Part shown: positions 7,497 to 16,502 of the stretch, one piece after another | Layout of the letters: the number at the start of each line of letters is the position of its first letter | Numbering within the stretch: position 1 is the first letter of the stretch | NCBI GenBank assembly: GCA_017480425.1 | Contig: JAFVAR010000008.1 | Location: 1-42,051 of the forward strand | DNA length: 42,051 bases | Origin: a bacterium | GTDB lineage: Bacteria > Cyanobacteriota > Vampirovibrionia > Gastranaerophilales > Gastranaerophilaceae | Direction: 5' to 3' | Position numbers and translations under genes: made by a program | The notes under the pieces: generated by a model | What the model was told of the DNA's origin: nothing | The model's database searches: none | The model's input: the letters and a program-made list of their open reading frames with translations, nothing else

Positions 7497-8885
7497 ATGC
7501 TGAAGTTAAATTTCAGAAACACTGATTCAACTGTCATCGGAGAAGAGAACGGACTTAATCTTGAAGAAGAATTTAATTATTACTCAGAGAAAATTTCAGA
7601 CATAATAAAAAGCATTAACATACGCAGAGGACAGGATGGCGAAGGTCTTAAATGGATGAACCTTGGTTACAATGAAGAAACTGTATGGTATGTAAAAGAA
7701 TTTGCATCACTTGTCGAAGGAAGATTTGATAACATTTTAGTTTTGGGAATTGGAGGTTCCGCTCTCGGAGGCATTGCTGTCACAGAAGCCCTTTTAAAAC
7801 CATACTGGAATTTTTTAACTCCTGAACAAAGAAACGGACTTCCCAGAATATTTTTTCTGGATAATATAGACCCCGATTCAATAAACGGACTTTTAGATAT
7901 TCTTGATTTAAAGAAAACTTTAGTTAATGTAATTACAAAATCAGGCGATACAGCTGAAACAATGTCACAATATATGATAATTAAAAACCGTATGGAGAAA
8001 GAGCTTGGTGATAATTACAGAAGAAACATTGTTGCAACAACCGACAAAAAAATGGGAATATTAAGACAGCTTGCAGACCAAGAAGGATATAAAATATTTT
8101 ACGTTCCTGACGATGTTGGAGGAAGGTTTTCCGTATTTTCTTCTGTCGGTATTGTTCCGTTTGCACTTTTGGGACTTAACATTGACGAGATAATAAACGG
8201 AATTAAGGATATGGATATTGAACTGAGAGAAACAGATATCCGCCAGAATATTGCAGCACAAAGTGCTTTAATAAATTACCTTATGGATACAAAAAAGGGT
8301 AAATGCATTTCCGTTATGATGCCGTATTCAAGCAGGCTGAAATACATTTCCGATTGGTACGCTCAACTTTGGGCAGAATCATTAGGGAAAGAATTCAACA
8401 GAAACGGTGAAAGAGTAAACGGAGGGACTACTCCTATCAGAGCATTAGGTGCAACCGACCAGCATTCTCAACTACAGTTATATAATGAAGGACCTAATAA
8501 TAAACTTATAACATTTATAAGAGTCTGCGAATTTGGTACAGAACTTGAAATTCCTAACATATTTGAATACACCGGAATTGGATATTTAGGAGGAAAAACT
8601 ATTAATGACCTTATTAATGCGGAAGCTGATTCAACAAGGGTAACATTAGCCGATAACAAAAGACCGACAATGACATTTACAATAGATAAAATTGATGAAT
8701 ATAATATTGCTCAATTGCTCTATATGTTTGAAGTACAAACAGCCATTGCCGGAGAATTGTATAATATTGATGCCTATAATCAACCCGGAGTTGAACAGGC
8801 AAGAAATTATACGTATGCCCTTATGGGACGTGCAGGATTTGAAGGCTCCGCAGAAAGCCTTAAAGAAAAAATCGTTTCTGTATAA
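7497..8885 (+). CDS. pgi: Glucose-6-phosphate isomerase
   Basis: This enzyme interconverts glucose 6-phosphate and fructose 6-phosphate in glycolysis. The 462-aa length is that of the shorter bacterial/cyanobacterial-type enzymes. Visible signatures are LGIGGSALGG (SIS phosphate-binding region), TKSGDTAETMSQ, GGRFSVFSSVG, WAESLGKE, and the second signature beginning GATDQHSQLQLYNEGP with the catalytic His. An AAGGGG ribosome site precedes ATG 7497. Together with pgk at 23.6 kb it indicates a working glycolytic route. Confidence 0.96.
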   Translation: MLKLNFRNTDSTVIGEENGLNLEEEFNYYSEKISDIIKSINIRRGQDGEGLKWMNLGYNEETVWYVKEFASLVEGRFDNILVLGIGGSALGGIAVTEALLKPYWNFLTPEQRNGLPRIFFLDNIDPDSINGLLDILDLKKTLVNVITKSGDTAETMSQYMIIKNRMEKELGDNYRRNIVATTDKKMGILRQLADQEGYKIFYVPDDVGGRFSVFSSVGIVPFALLGLNIDEIINGIKDMDIELRETDIRQNIAAQSALINYLMDTKKGKCISVMMPYSSRLKYISDWYAQLWAESLGKEFNRNGERVNGGTTPIRALGATDQHSQLQLYNEGPNNKLITFIRVCEFGTELEIPNIFEYTGIGYLGGKTINDLINAEADSTRVTLADNKRPTMTFTIDKIDEYNIAQLLYMFEVQTAIAGELYNIDAYNQPGVEQARNYTYALMGRAGFEGSAESLKEKIVSV

Positions 8886-8957
8886 TTTAAGATTTGTTAA
8901 TAACATTATTGTATAAATAGAATATTATTGGTATCCTATTCATGTGGGGTTATAGAC

Positions 8958-10355
8958 ATGTCAACATCTTATGCAAGCAGAAAAAAGCAAACACAGCCGG
9001 AGGATTTATCTCAATTAATGCCTCAAAATATTGATGCCGAAGAGGCAATTTTAGGAGCAATTCTCGTGAGCCCTGCTTGCATGAACAAAGTTGTTGAGCA
9101 TATTCAGCCTGAATCTTTTTATAAACCCGCTCATAGATATGTATATGAAGCAATGCTTAATTTATATAACAGCGAAGACAAAATTGACATAGTTTCAGTT
9201 TCCGATGTGCTTAATGTTAATCAAAAACTCGAGCTGGTAGGCGGGCGTGCATTTATTAATGACCTGAGCTATAAAACAATTACTACAAGCAATGTTGAAT
9301 ATTACGCCAAAATAGTTCAAGAAAAAGCTATAAAACGTTCTCTTATAAATGCAGGGTCTGAAATTGTAGCTGCAGGATATGACCTCAATCCCATAGAGGA
9401 ATCTCTTGAACAAGCTGAAAAGTTAATTTATGATATTGGCTCACAGAAAGCCTCAAAAGCATTAGCACCGATTAAAGATTTGGTATATGATACCTATGCA
9501 AAAATTGAGGAACGATACAATAACAAAGGGACACTAACAGGGGTCTCCACAGGGTACTATGATTTAGACACATTAACAAACGGATTACAAAAATCGGATT
9601 TAATAATATTAGCAGCACGACCAGCAATGGGGAAAACTTCATTTGCACTTAATATAGCTCAAAATGTTGCACTGCGGTCAAACGTACCGGTTGCAATATT
9701 CTCTTTAGAAATGTCTAAAGAACAACTTGTACAACGTTTATTGTGTTCCGAAGCTGAAGTAGACACACAAAGATTAAAAACGGGAAATATGCAGGCAAAA
9801 GACTGGGAGAAACTTGCTGTTGCAATGAATAGTTTTTCTGAAGCTCCTATATACATTGATGATACTGCAGGATGTACAATTACTGACCTGAGAGCAAAAT
9901 GCAGAAGGCTTGCAATGGCTGAAAAGAATCTGGGATTAATAGTAATAGACTATTTACAATTAATTGAAGGTACCGGAAGAGAAGACCGAATGCAGCAGAT
10001 TTCCAGTATCTCAAGAGGTTTAAAAATCCTTGCAAAAGAACTTAACGTGCCGATTATAGCACTATCCCAATTATCACGTGCCGTTGAAGGCAGGACAGAT
10101 AAGCGTCCTATGTTGTCTGATCTTCGTGAATCAGGTTCAATCGAACAAGATGCGGACATTGTAACATTTATTTATAGAGATGAGTACTATAAAAGTGCTA
10201 ATGATGAAGAAGAAATGGCAGAAAAAGCTGCAAATAAAGGTGAAGCTGAAATAATTATTGCAAAGCACAGAAACGGTCCTATTGGAACAATTAAACTTCT
10301 CTTCCAAGGAAGTATTACAAAGTTCAAAAATCCTGTAAAGACAGATGTTTTTTAA
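8958..10355 (+). CDS. dnaB: Replicative DNA helicase DnaB
   Basis: DnaB is the hexameric 5'-3' helicase that unwinds DNA at the replication fork. The N-terminal primase-interacting domain begins LMPQNIDAEEAILGAIL. The RecA-like C-terminal domain has Walker A in RPAMGKTSFAL, Walker B in LGLIVIDYLQLI and the arginine-finger region AKHRNGPIG. No intein is present. I start at ATG 8958 (MSTSYASRKK, 465 aa); an in-frame TTG 10 codons earlier lacks a ribosome site. The stop overlaps by 4 bp the stop of the convergent glycosyltransferase gene. Confidence 0.95.
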   Translation: MSTSYASRKKQTQPEDLSQLMPQNIDAEEAILGAILVSPACMNKVVEHIQPESFYKPAHRYVYEAMLNLYNSEDKIDIVSVSDVLNVNQKLELVGGRAFINDLSYKTITTSNVEYYAKIVQEKAIKRSLINAGSEIVAAGYDLNPIEESLEQAEKLIYDIGSQKASKALAPIKDLVYDTYAKIEERYNNKGTLTGVSTGYYDLDTLTNGLQKSDLIILAARPAMGKTSFALNIAQNVALRSNVPVAIFSLEMSKEQLVQRLLCSEAEVDTQRLKTGNMQAKDWEKLAVAMNSFSEAPIYIDDTAGCTITDLRAKCRRLAMAEKNLGLIVIDYLQLIEGTGREDRMQQISSISRGLKILAKELNVPIIALSQLSRAVEGRTDKRPMLSDLRESGSIEQDADIVTFIYRDEYYKSANDEEEMAEKAANKGEAEIIIAKHRNGPIGTIKLLFQGSITKFKNPVKTDVF

Positions 10356-11413
10356 ATCTTAAAAGATAATTTTATTCCTAAAATTTTAATTATTTTTCGT
10401 TTACAGTCGAAACTTTTATTTATGGAAAAAATTCTTGCGTTAAATCTTGAAATAGCATACCCTAAATAGTTTTTATGTTGTATAAAGCGCATTAAAATTT
10501 TATACTCATAACTTTCTTCTTTTAAGTACGAGCCGTAATTTTCAAAAAAATCAAGGAAAAACTCCCTAAACATTTGATATCTTTGCTGTTTATCACCCTT
10601 TTTAATACTAAAACTGTTATACCATTCAGTAAGAATTAATACACAATAATTTATATATTTTTCTATGTAAATATCTCTGAATTCTGAATTTAATACTATA
10701 TTCAACCCGATTTTTCTTGCTTCTATTGTTTCACCAAGATTACATACTTTAAATGATGACGATGTTTTCCTAATACGATAGTTATATAATGGTTCTTCCA
10801 ATATATTAACTGATGTAGAACATACTATTGATTTCATCAAAAAGGGCACATCTTCACATAAATATAATTCAGCAAATTTGATATCATTCTCTATTAAAAA
10901 TTTACGTGAAAATATCATGCACCACACATAACTGTTATTTAAAAAATTTGCACTAACTTGTTTTAAATCAAATTCGCTTTTATTTGCAAACTCTTTGAAA
11001 GGCTTTGTTCTGTAGTTTGCAACTTCTTTTTTACCATTTTTATCAATATATTCATAAAAATCAAAAATTACAAAATCATTATTTCCCGACTTAATTTTTT
11101 CATAAGCCCTTTTACATGCATCAAGTTCATACCAATCATCCGGATCCAAGAACATCACATATTCACCTTGAGCCTGAACTAACCCGACATTTCTTGCAAC
11201 ACCTTGCCCTTGATTTTTTGATTGTTTAATCAGCTTTATTCTTGAATCTTTTTGAGCATATTCTTTCAATATTTCATATGAATTATCAGTGGAACAATCA
11301 TCAATACATATAATTTCGATATCTTTTAATGTTTGATTTATAGCACTATCTACGGATTGTCTCAAATACTTTTCAACGTTGTATATAGGAATTATTATCG
11401 AAACTTTTGGCAT
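10352..11413 (-). CDS. Family 2 glycosyltransferase
   Basis: The 353-aa protein is an inverting GT-A fold transferase that moves a sugar from a nucleotide-sugar donor to a cell-surface acceptor. Evidence is the N-terminus KVSIIIPIYNVEKYLRQSVDSA, the CIDDCSTDNS nucleotide-binding segment, and the DXD-type metal site DPDDW (about 91-95). The last residues read IKILGIKLSF, a short motif also seen at the N-terminus of the LicD-like neighbour. ATG 11413 lies 1 bp past the stop of that neighbour with no clear ribosome site, so translation is probably coupled. Donor and acceptor are unknown. Confidence 0.9.
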   Translation of the reverse strand: MPKVSIIIPIYNVEKYLRQSVDSAINQTLKDIEIICIDDCSTDNSYEILKEYAQKDSRIKLIKQSKNQGQGVARNVGLVQAQGEYVMFLDPDDWYELDACKRAYEKIKSGNNDFVIFDFYEYIDKNGKKEVANYRTKPFKEFANKSEFDLKQVSANFLNNSYVWCMIFSRKFLIENDIKFAELYLCEDVPFLMKSIVCSTSVNILEEPLYNYRIRKTSSSFKVCNLGETIEARKIGLNIVLNSEFRDIYIEKYINYCVLILTEWYNSFSIKKGDKQQRYQMFREFFLDFFENYGSYLKEESYEYKILMRFIQHKNYLGYAISRFNARIFSINKSFDCKRKIIKILGIKLSFKI

Positions 11414-11414
11414 A

Positions 11415-12380
11415 TTATTGTTTTAACTCCGAAATTATTTTCTTATCATTTTCGGAAAGATTTAAAAACATTGCATGCCCCACACCAATTTTTTTAGGAT
11501 ATGCCATATAATTTCCGTATACATTATTTAAAAACTCTTCAGGATTATTCATACATGGAAACATTTCACCTTCAAATAAAATTTTTTTTAGAGGAAACAC
11601 AACATTGTAATTCGTAAACCAGTTTTTATGAAAATGGAAATAATCCAATCCCCACATTAAATCAGACCCGTCTTCACTATAATCTGACGCTTTTGCAATT
11701 CTTACATTTTTTTCTATCAAGTTCCTTATCTCTTGCTGCTTTGCTTTTTTAGGACAAACCTTTTGCATAGCAGAACAAATACTTTTCATATCTTGAGAAA
11801 ATTTAATTTGTTCATCCTTTGTAAGTTTCTTTCCGTAGAAATCATACGGAAAAACATCTACAAATAAATGCGGACATTTTTTATGCTGAATTTTTATGAA
11901 CATTTCGCAGGGATGTTTTTTATTTACCACATATGATGCAAAAATATCAGGATTCCTTGACGTTTTTTCAAATACATCAATCAACTTATTATAATCTTCT
12001 CTCAACATTCCTGTATCAACATCATCGTCCCAGGGAATAAACCCTTTATGCCTTATAGCACCTAGAAGAGAACCAAAATCCAACCAATATTTTAAACCAT
12101 TTATCTCACAGACATAATTGAGTTCTTTCAAAAGAGCCAAATTTGCAAGTTGAATATCACGAATCTGACCTTCTGCCGGAGGAATCTGCGTTATATCAAT
12201 ATTGTTTTTCACATAATATGAATATGAATTTTCCCTAACTTTTTTTTGATACTCGGGCTTCATAATTTTAATTTTTATACCTAACAAGGTCACGAGCTTA
12301 TGCGTTTCACCATAATCATTGATAGAAAAAATTTTACCGAAAAAATTTTTATAACATTCGCAAAATAAATTTTTTGACAA
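11415..12380 (-). CDS. LicD-family transferase
   Basis: The 321-aa protein belongs to the LicD/fukutin-related nucleotidyltransferase-fold family, whose members add phosphocholine or similar phospho-groups to surface glycans. The diagnostic block is at about 93-120: LDFGSLLGAIRHKGFIPWDDD, with metal-binding Asp residues and IPWDDD. About 60 residues before the domain include the short motif LLGIKIKI, shared with the adjacent glycosyltransferase. The start is TTG 12380: AAGGGG lies 6 nt upstream and no ATG is well placed. The pair probably decorates a surface polysaccharide or teichoic-acid-like polymer; the substrate is inference. Confidence 0.87.
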   Translation of the reverse strand: MSKNLFCECYKNFFGKIFSINDYGETHKLVTLLGIKIKIMKPEYQKKVRENSYSYYVKNNIDITQIPPAEGQIRDIQLANLALLKELNYVCEINGLKYWLDFGSLLGAIRHKGFIPWDDDVDTGMLREDYNKLIDVFEKTSRNPDIFASYVVNKKHPCEMFIKIQHKKCPHLFVDVFPYDFYGKKLTKDEQIKFSQDMKSICSAMQKVCPKKAKQQEIRNLIEKNVRIAKASDYSEDGSDLMWGLDYFHFHKNWFTNYNVVFPLKKILFEGEMFPCMNNPEEFLNNVYGNYMAYPKKIGVGHAMFLNLSENDKKIISELKQ

Positions 12381-12448
12381 GGTCAGCCCCTTCTATTCAA
12401 CTTTCTTAATCCTACTACTTTATATCACGAATATGAATATTATTAAAA

Positions 12449-12919
12449 TTATTTATGATATTTTTCATTCTTCAAAATTTTAAAAGCACGGTAAATTTGC
12501 TCAACCAAAATTAACCTCGCAAATTGATGAAGAAATGTCATTTTAGAAAAACTCAATTTGAAATTTGCACGATTAGAAACACTCTTTGCAAGACCACAGG
12601 AGGAACCAATAACAAACACCAGTTCACTAACCCCAAGCATAGTAATTTCATTAATTTTTTGTGCAAATTCTTCTGATGAGAGTTGTTCTCCTTGGATTTC
12701 CAATGTTATAACATACGAACCTTCTTTTATTTGTGAAAGTATTTTTTCACCTTCTTCTTCCAATATCTTATCAGTAAGATTGTCATCTTTAATTTCAATC
12801 GGAGAAAGCTCTGTTATTTCAACACTCGCATACGGAGCAAGACGTTTTAAAAATTCATCCACCCCTGATTTTAAGAATGATTCTTTTATTTTTCCGAGTG
12901 CAATAATCTTAATTTTCAG
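12449..12919 (-). CDS. rlmH: 23S rRNA (pseudouridine-1915-N3) methyltransferase RlmH
   Basis: RlmH is a SPOUT methyltransferase that methylates pseudouridine 1915 in helix 69 of 23S rRNA using SAM. The knot domain is clear: VITLEIQGEQLSSEEFA, FVIGSSCGLA and the C-terminal LSFSKMTFLHQFARLILVEQIYRAFKI. The family N-terminus (K-I-K-I-I-A-L-G-K) has no ATG or GTG. The codons just before it are ATT (12922) and CTG (12919), and AAGGGAG lies 6-9 nt upstream inside the mscS end, so initiation is probably at a rare start codon. An ATG at 12961 would add 14 residues with no ribosome site. The gene overlaps mscS by about 11 bp. Confidence 0.9.
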   Translation of the reverse strand: MKIKIIALGKIKESFLKSGVDEFLKRLAPYASVEITELSPIEIKDDNLTDKILEEEGEKILSQIKEGSYVITLEIQGEQLSSEEFAQKINEITMLGVSELVFVIGSSCGLAKSVSNRANFKLSFSKMTFLHQFARLILVEQIYRAFKILKNEKYHK

Positions 12920-13775
12920 AATCGGAATCTCCCTTGTATACACTGACAGACGGGAATGCAAAAGAAATACCTTCCGCTCTATATCTATGGATAATTTCTC
13001 TTATAACAGCACCCTTAATTTGTTTGTATTTAAACCAAGTAATCTCAGGGGTATAAGAAAATAGTCTTACATTTATTGAGCTGTCTCCAAGTGATTCTAT
13101 TGATGTGAATACTCCGTCGCCTGTAATATTTTCCGAATCATGCGCAATTTCTTTTAATATTTGAACAGCTCTGTCAAGTTTTTCGTTTGAAGTTCCATAT
13201 TCTACACCGACTGTTATATCAATCAAACGTTTTTTTGCTTGAGAAACATTGGTTATAGCCTGATTTGCAATTGTATTATTCGGAACATTGACAACGAAAT
13301 TATCCAAAGTTCTTATACTTGTAGATCGTAGATTAATTCTTTCTACATAACCTTCAAGATTTGAAAATTTGATATAATCACCAATTTTATATACTCTGTC
13401 TGCAAGAAGCCCTACTGAACCGAAAATATTTCCTATAGCTTCTTTTGCCGCAAAACCGACTGCTAAACCTGTAATTCCGAAACCTGCAATTAGAGAAGAA
13501 ACATTATATCCGAAACTTTGTAAAAATCCCGCAAGTAGTAAAAATATTACAATGACTTTTACTATCTTTATTAAAACAGGTGTTAAATTTACAAGCGGTG
13601 AATCTGAATTCTTTTCTCTCAGCTTACTTATTGCACGAACCTCAAACGCATCTACAAGTTTGCAAAAAATTGAAATTATAAAAACATTAATTATTACACC
13701 AAATATGAATGGAGAATGAACTCCCAAAAATTTTAAAACCGGTTTCACAACTGCTTCAAAAATATTATCTATCAT
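12909..13775 (-). CDS. MscS-family small-conductance mechanosensitive channel
   Basis: The 288-residue inner-membrane protein should open under membrane tension to release solutes during osmotic downshock. Three hydrophobic helices lie in about 1-135, and the pore-lining region is LIAGFGITGLAVGFAAKEAIGNIFGSV. It is followed by the MscS beta-domain with VYKIGDYIKF, GYVERINLRSTSIRT and VPNNTIANQAITN, then a C-terminal alpha/beta domain. GAGG precedes ATG 13775. Its 3' end overlaps rlmH, so the two are co-transcribed. Confidence 0.93.
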   Translation of the reverse strand: MIDNIFEAVVKPVLKFLGVHSPFIFGVIINVFIISIFCKLVDAFEVRAISKLREKNSDSPLVNLTPVLIKIVKVIVIFLLLAGFLQSFGYNVSSLIAGFGITGLAVGFAAKEAIGNIFGSVGLLADRVYKIGDYIKFSNLEGYVERINLRSTSIRTLDNFVVNVPNNTIANQAITNVSQAKKRLIDITVGVEYGTSNEKLDRAVQILKEIAHDSENITGDGVFTSIESLGDSSINVRLFSYTPEITWFKYKQIKGAVIREIIHRYRAEGISFAFPSVSVYKGDSDSEN

Positions 13776-13873
13776 TTTAAATTCCTCTTTATGCTTTATA
13801 ACCTATGAATTATCATACCACAACAAAGGAAATTTAAACGCAATATTAAAATGGAATATGTACAACAATAAAA

Positions 13874-14194
13874 TTAATGTTCTGTCTCTTTCTTATCATT
13901 ATTTTTATTTTTTTCATTCATTTCATCTATTTTTTCATCAACTGCTTCACCAGCTACCAATCCTGCCATAGCACCGAGTCCGGCCAGGCCTGCCATTGCA
14001 ACAGCCGGAGCAGCAACTATAACAGCGACTGTGCCCCCTATCATACCCAAAGCCTTAAAGAAATTTGAACCTTTAAATGATGGTTCAGATACACTTTCTG
14101 TCGGTGCCTGAGGATTATGCTTTGTTTTTCTGCTATTCAAAGCATAAGCACAATTTCCATAAACATTACAGCTTGTAACATTACTAACTCTCAT
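13874..14194 (-). CDS. Small Gly/Ala-rich membrane protein
   Basis: The 106-aa protein starts at ATG 14194 (MRVSNVTSCNVYG), because GGGAG precedes it; an upstream in-frame ATG is not supported. A 35-residue hydrophobic, Gly/Ala-rich stretch (about 45-80) is likely one or two membrane helices with GxxxG-like packing. The tail is almost entirely charged (Lys, Asn, Glu, Asp). The N-terminal part has two Cys and ends in EPSFKGSNFF. It has its own promoter. Family not recognised; Gly-zipper-like segments suggest membrane association or oligomerisation. Confidence 0.7.
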   Translation of the reverse strand: MRVSNVTSCNVYGNCAYALNSRKTKHNPQAPTESVSEPSFKGSNFFKALGMIGGTVAVIVAAPAVAMAGLAGLGAMAGLVAGEAVDEKIDEMNEKNKNNDKKETEH

Positions 14195-14228
14195 AATATA
14201 ACTCCCTTTACACACTTGTTCTGCATTT

Positions 14229-14257
14229 ATTATATAATGCTAAAATTTTTTGCACAA
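14229..14257 (-). promoter_or_regulatory. Sigma-70-type promoter of the Gly/Ala-rich protein gene
   Basis: On the - strand, TTGTGC (14252-14257) and perfect TATAAT (14229-14234) are spaced 17 bp. They lie immediately after the nifS stop. Confidence 0.7.
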
Positions 14258-14261
14258 TATA

Positions 14262-15452
14262 TTACAAACCTTTTCTTTTTTTCAATTCTATCAATTCATC
14301 CTGAAACGGAGAAATTTTTGTCAATTTATCCATAATTGCAGGCATTTTTCCAATTACATAATCAATTTCATCTTCTGTATTAAATCTTGAAAGACTAAAC
14401 CTGATTGAGCCGTGAAGCGCAGTAAAGGGCACCCCCATCGCTCTGAGCACATGACTCGGTTCTAAAGAACCTGATGTACAAGCACTACCGGAACTTGCAC
14501 AAACACCTATGTCACTAAGGTGAAGTAAAATTAACTCTCCTTCTACATACTCAAAGCCGATATTTGAAGTATTTGGTACTCTGCCTGAAATTGATGTATT
14601 CAACCTTGCATTAAATACACTCCTCAAAATACCTGATTCAAGCTTATCTCTCAGACGCTTAACTTCGGTTGCCTCATATTTTAATGCATCTTGTGCCAGC
14701 TCAGCTGCTTTACCGATACCTACGATATAAGGGACATTTTCTGTTCCTGCACGCATTCCTCTTTCTTGGTGACCGCCATTTATTAACGGTGTTAATCTCA
14801 CATCGGGTTTTACATACAACGCCCCTATACCTTTCGGCGCATGAAACTTATGTCCTGAGACTCCCAGCAAATCTATCTTTGTTTCTTTTACGTTTAAAGG
14901 AATCTTTCCTGCAGCCTGAACTCCGTCAACAAAAACTCTTGTTTCCGGAGAATGAGATTTTACATACTCTGCTATTTCCTCAACAGGATGAATAACACCG
15001 GTCTCATTGTTTGCATACATTACAGATACAAGTGCTGTATCCTTACGCAGTTTCTCTTTTAATTCCTCAACATCAAGTTCGCCCTGCGCATTTACACCTA
15101 TATAATCAACTTCATACCCTTGTTTTTCAAACCATTTATATGTATTTAAAACGCAAGGATGTTCTACTTTTGTCGTAATTATATGACGTTTTTCCTTGTT
15201 ACAATTTAATACTCCTTTAATTGCCATATTGGCAGATTCTGAACCGCAAGAAGTGAAAAATATATCTTTTTCATTTTGTGCACCGAAAAAATCACGCACC
15301 TTAACTCTCGCTTCTCTGATTGCAGCTGCGGGCTTCTTTGCAAAATCATACATACTTGAAGGATTTGCATATTCTCCGCTCAAATATGGAAGCATTTCTT
15401 CCAAAACTTTTTTATCTATAGCTGTAGTTGCATTGTTGTCCAAATAAATCAT
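14262..15452 (-). CDS. nifS: Cysteine desulfurase NifS
   Basis: This PLP enzyme removes sulfur from L-cysteine as an enzyme-bound persulfide for Fe-S assembly. The 396 residues match the NifS/IscS family. The PLP-binding Lys is K202 in SGHKFHAPKG, and the persulfide-forming Cys is C325 in SGSACTSGSLEPSHVL. The conserved N-terminus is YLDNNATT. The gene lies 34 bp after nifU in the same direction. With no nitrogenase genes in view, this pair most likely serves general Fe-S biogenesis, as NifUS does in several anaerobes. Confidence 0.94.
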   Translation of the reverse strand: MIYLDNNATTAIDKKVLEEMLPYLSGEYANPSSMYDFAKKPAAAIREARVKVRDFFGAQNEKDIFFTSCGSESANMAIKGVLNCNKEKRHIITTKVEHPCVLNTYKWFEKQGYEVDYIGVNAQGELDVEELKEKLRKDTALVSVMYANNETGVIHPVEEIAEYVKSHSPETRVFVDGVQAAGKIPLNVKETKIDLLGVSGHKFHAPKGIGALYVKPDVRLTPLINGGHQERGMRAGTENVPYIVGIGKAAELAQDALKYEATEVKRLRDKLESGILRSVFNARLNTSISGRVPNTSNIGFEYVEGELILLHLSDIGVCASSGSACTSGSLEPSHVLRAMGVPFTALHGSIRFSLSRFNTEDEIDYVIGKMPAIMDKLTKISPFQDELIELKKRKGL

Positions 15453-15486
15453 TTTTTACTCCTGTCCGGCTTTATCGGACAAAATA

Positions 15487-16317
15487 TTATTCTTGTACTA
15501 CTTCCAAATTGCTGTCAACTTTTTCTTTTAAAATTGATTCTACAAAAGTTTTTATTGTCATTCTTGAATTTTTACAACCTTGACACATACCTGTCAATTT
15601 TACCTTCACTTTGTTTCCGTCAAGATCAATAAATTCAATATCGCCTCCATCTTTTTGCAATTCAGGCGAAATTTGTTGTTCAATAACTTTGCTTATTTTC
15701 AATATTTTTTGAGTGGCAGTCAGATGAACATCTTCTCTCTTTGGTGCGCCCTTCCAATATGTATCAATAATATCTTTAATTGTACTTTTACATCTTCCGC
15801 AAGCGCCGCCTGCTTTTGTATAATTGGTAACTTCTTCAACCGTTTTAAGATTATTTACTTTTATAGCTTCCCATATTTGATTTTCTGTCACATTGAAACA
15901 TGTACAAACTATTTTATCCGCAGTGTCTTGCGGCAAATCGTCATCAATACTATCGCCATAATATTTTTTAAGTGCATCCTCTAATGCCTCGTGTCCCATT
16001 ACAGAACAGTGCATTTTTTCTTGAGGCAATCCGCCTAATTCTTCTGCAATATCTTTATTAGTGATTTTCTTTGCTTCATCCAATGTTTTACCAATTATCA
16101 TTTCCGTTAAAATACTTGATGAAGCTACAGCTGAACCGCATCCGAAAGTTTGGAACTTTGCATCAATTATTTTATCGCCATCTAATTTAAGATATAATTT
16201 TAATGAATCACCGCAAGCAAGCGAACCTGCTTCACCTATAAGGTCTGCATTATCAATTTTTCCGACATTTCTGGGGTTGCGATAGTGATCCAATACCTTT
16301 TCTGAATAATCCCACAT
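15487..16317 (-). CDS. nifU: Fe-S cluster scaffold NifU (three-domain)
   Basis: The 276-aa scaffold receives sulfur from NifS and passes on Fe-S clusters. All three NifU domains are present. The N-terminal IscU-like domain has cluster ligands C35, C60 and C104. The central [2Fe-2S] BFD-like domain has C138 and C140 (CTC) and C173 and C176 (CGRC). The C-terminal Nfu domain has C245-x2-C248 (MCQGC). Start ATG 16317 opens with MWDYSEKVLDHYRNPRNVG, the family N-terminus. It precedes nifS in one operon. The hydrogenase at 37 kb is an obvious client. Confidence 0.94.
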   Translation of the reverse strand: MWDYSEKVLDHYRNPRNVGKIDNADLIGEAGSLACGDSLKLYLKLDGDKIIDAKFQTFGCGSAVASSSILTEMIIGKTLDEAKKITNKDIAEELGGLPQEKMHCSVMGHEALEDALKKYYGDSIDDDLPQDTADKIVCTCFNVTENQIWEAIKVNNLKTVEEVTNYTKAGGACGRCKSTIKDIIDTYWKGAPKREDVHLTATQKILKISKVIEQQISPELQKDGGDIEFIDLDGNKVKVKLTGMCQGCKNSRMTIKTFVESILKEKVDSNLEVVQE

Positions 16318-16502
16318 AGTTTTCCCTCGTAATTTGTATTTTTCCTATGAATAATTCTAATACAAAGGTGTACGAATTAACATTGCTCTAATGAAAATTT
16401 AATTATTTTTTAACAATTAAGAGTATTTTTAAACATAAAAAGTGAGCACAACAAAAGTGCAATACAAAAATATTGTTGAAGTTATGCCGGGATTCATTCA
16501 AC

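Noticed and set aside
12558..13064. 168-codon open frame on + strand across rlmH and mscS
   Set aside because: It is antisense to two well-conserved genes; composition is Ser-rich, as expected from a reverse shadow.
14262..16317. Nitrogen fixation locus
   Set aside because: nifU and nifS are present, but no nifHDK or other nitrogenase genes; general Fe-S assembly is the simpler reading.
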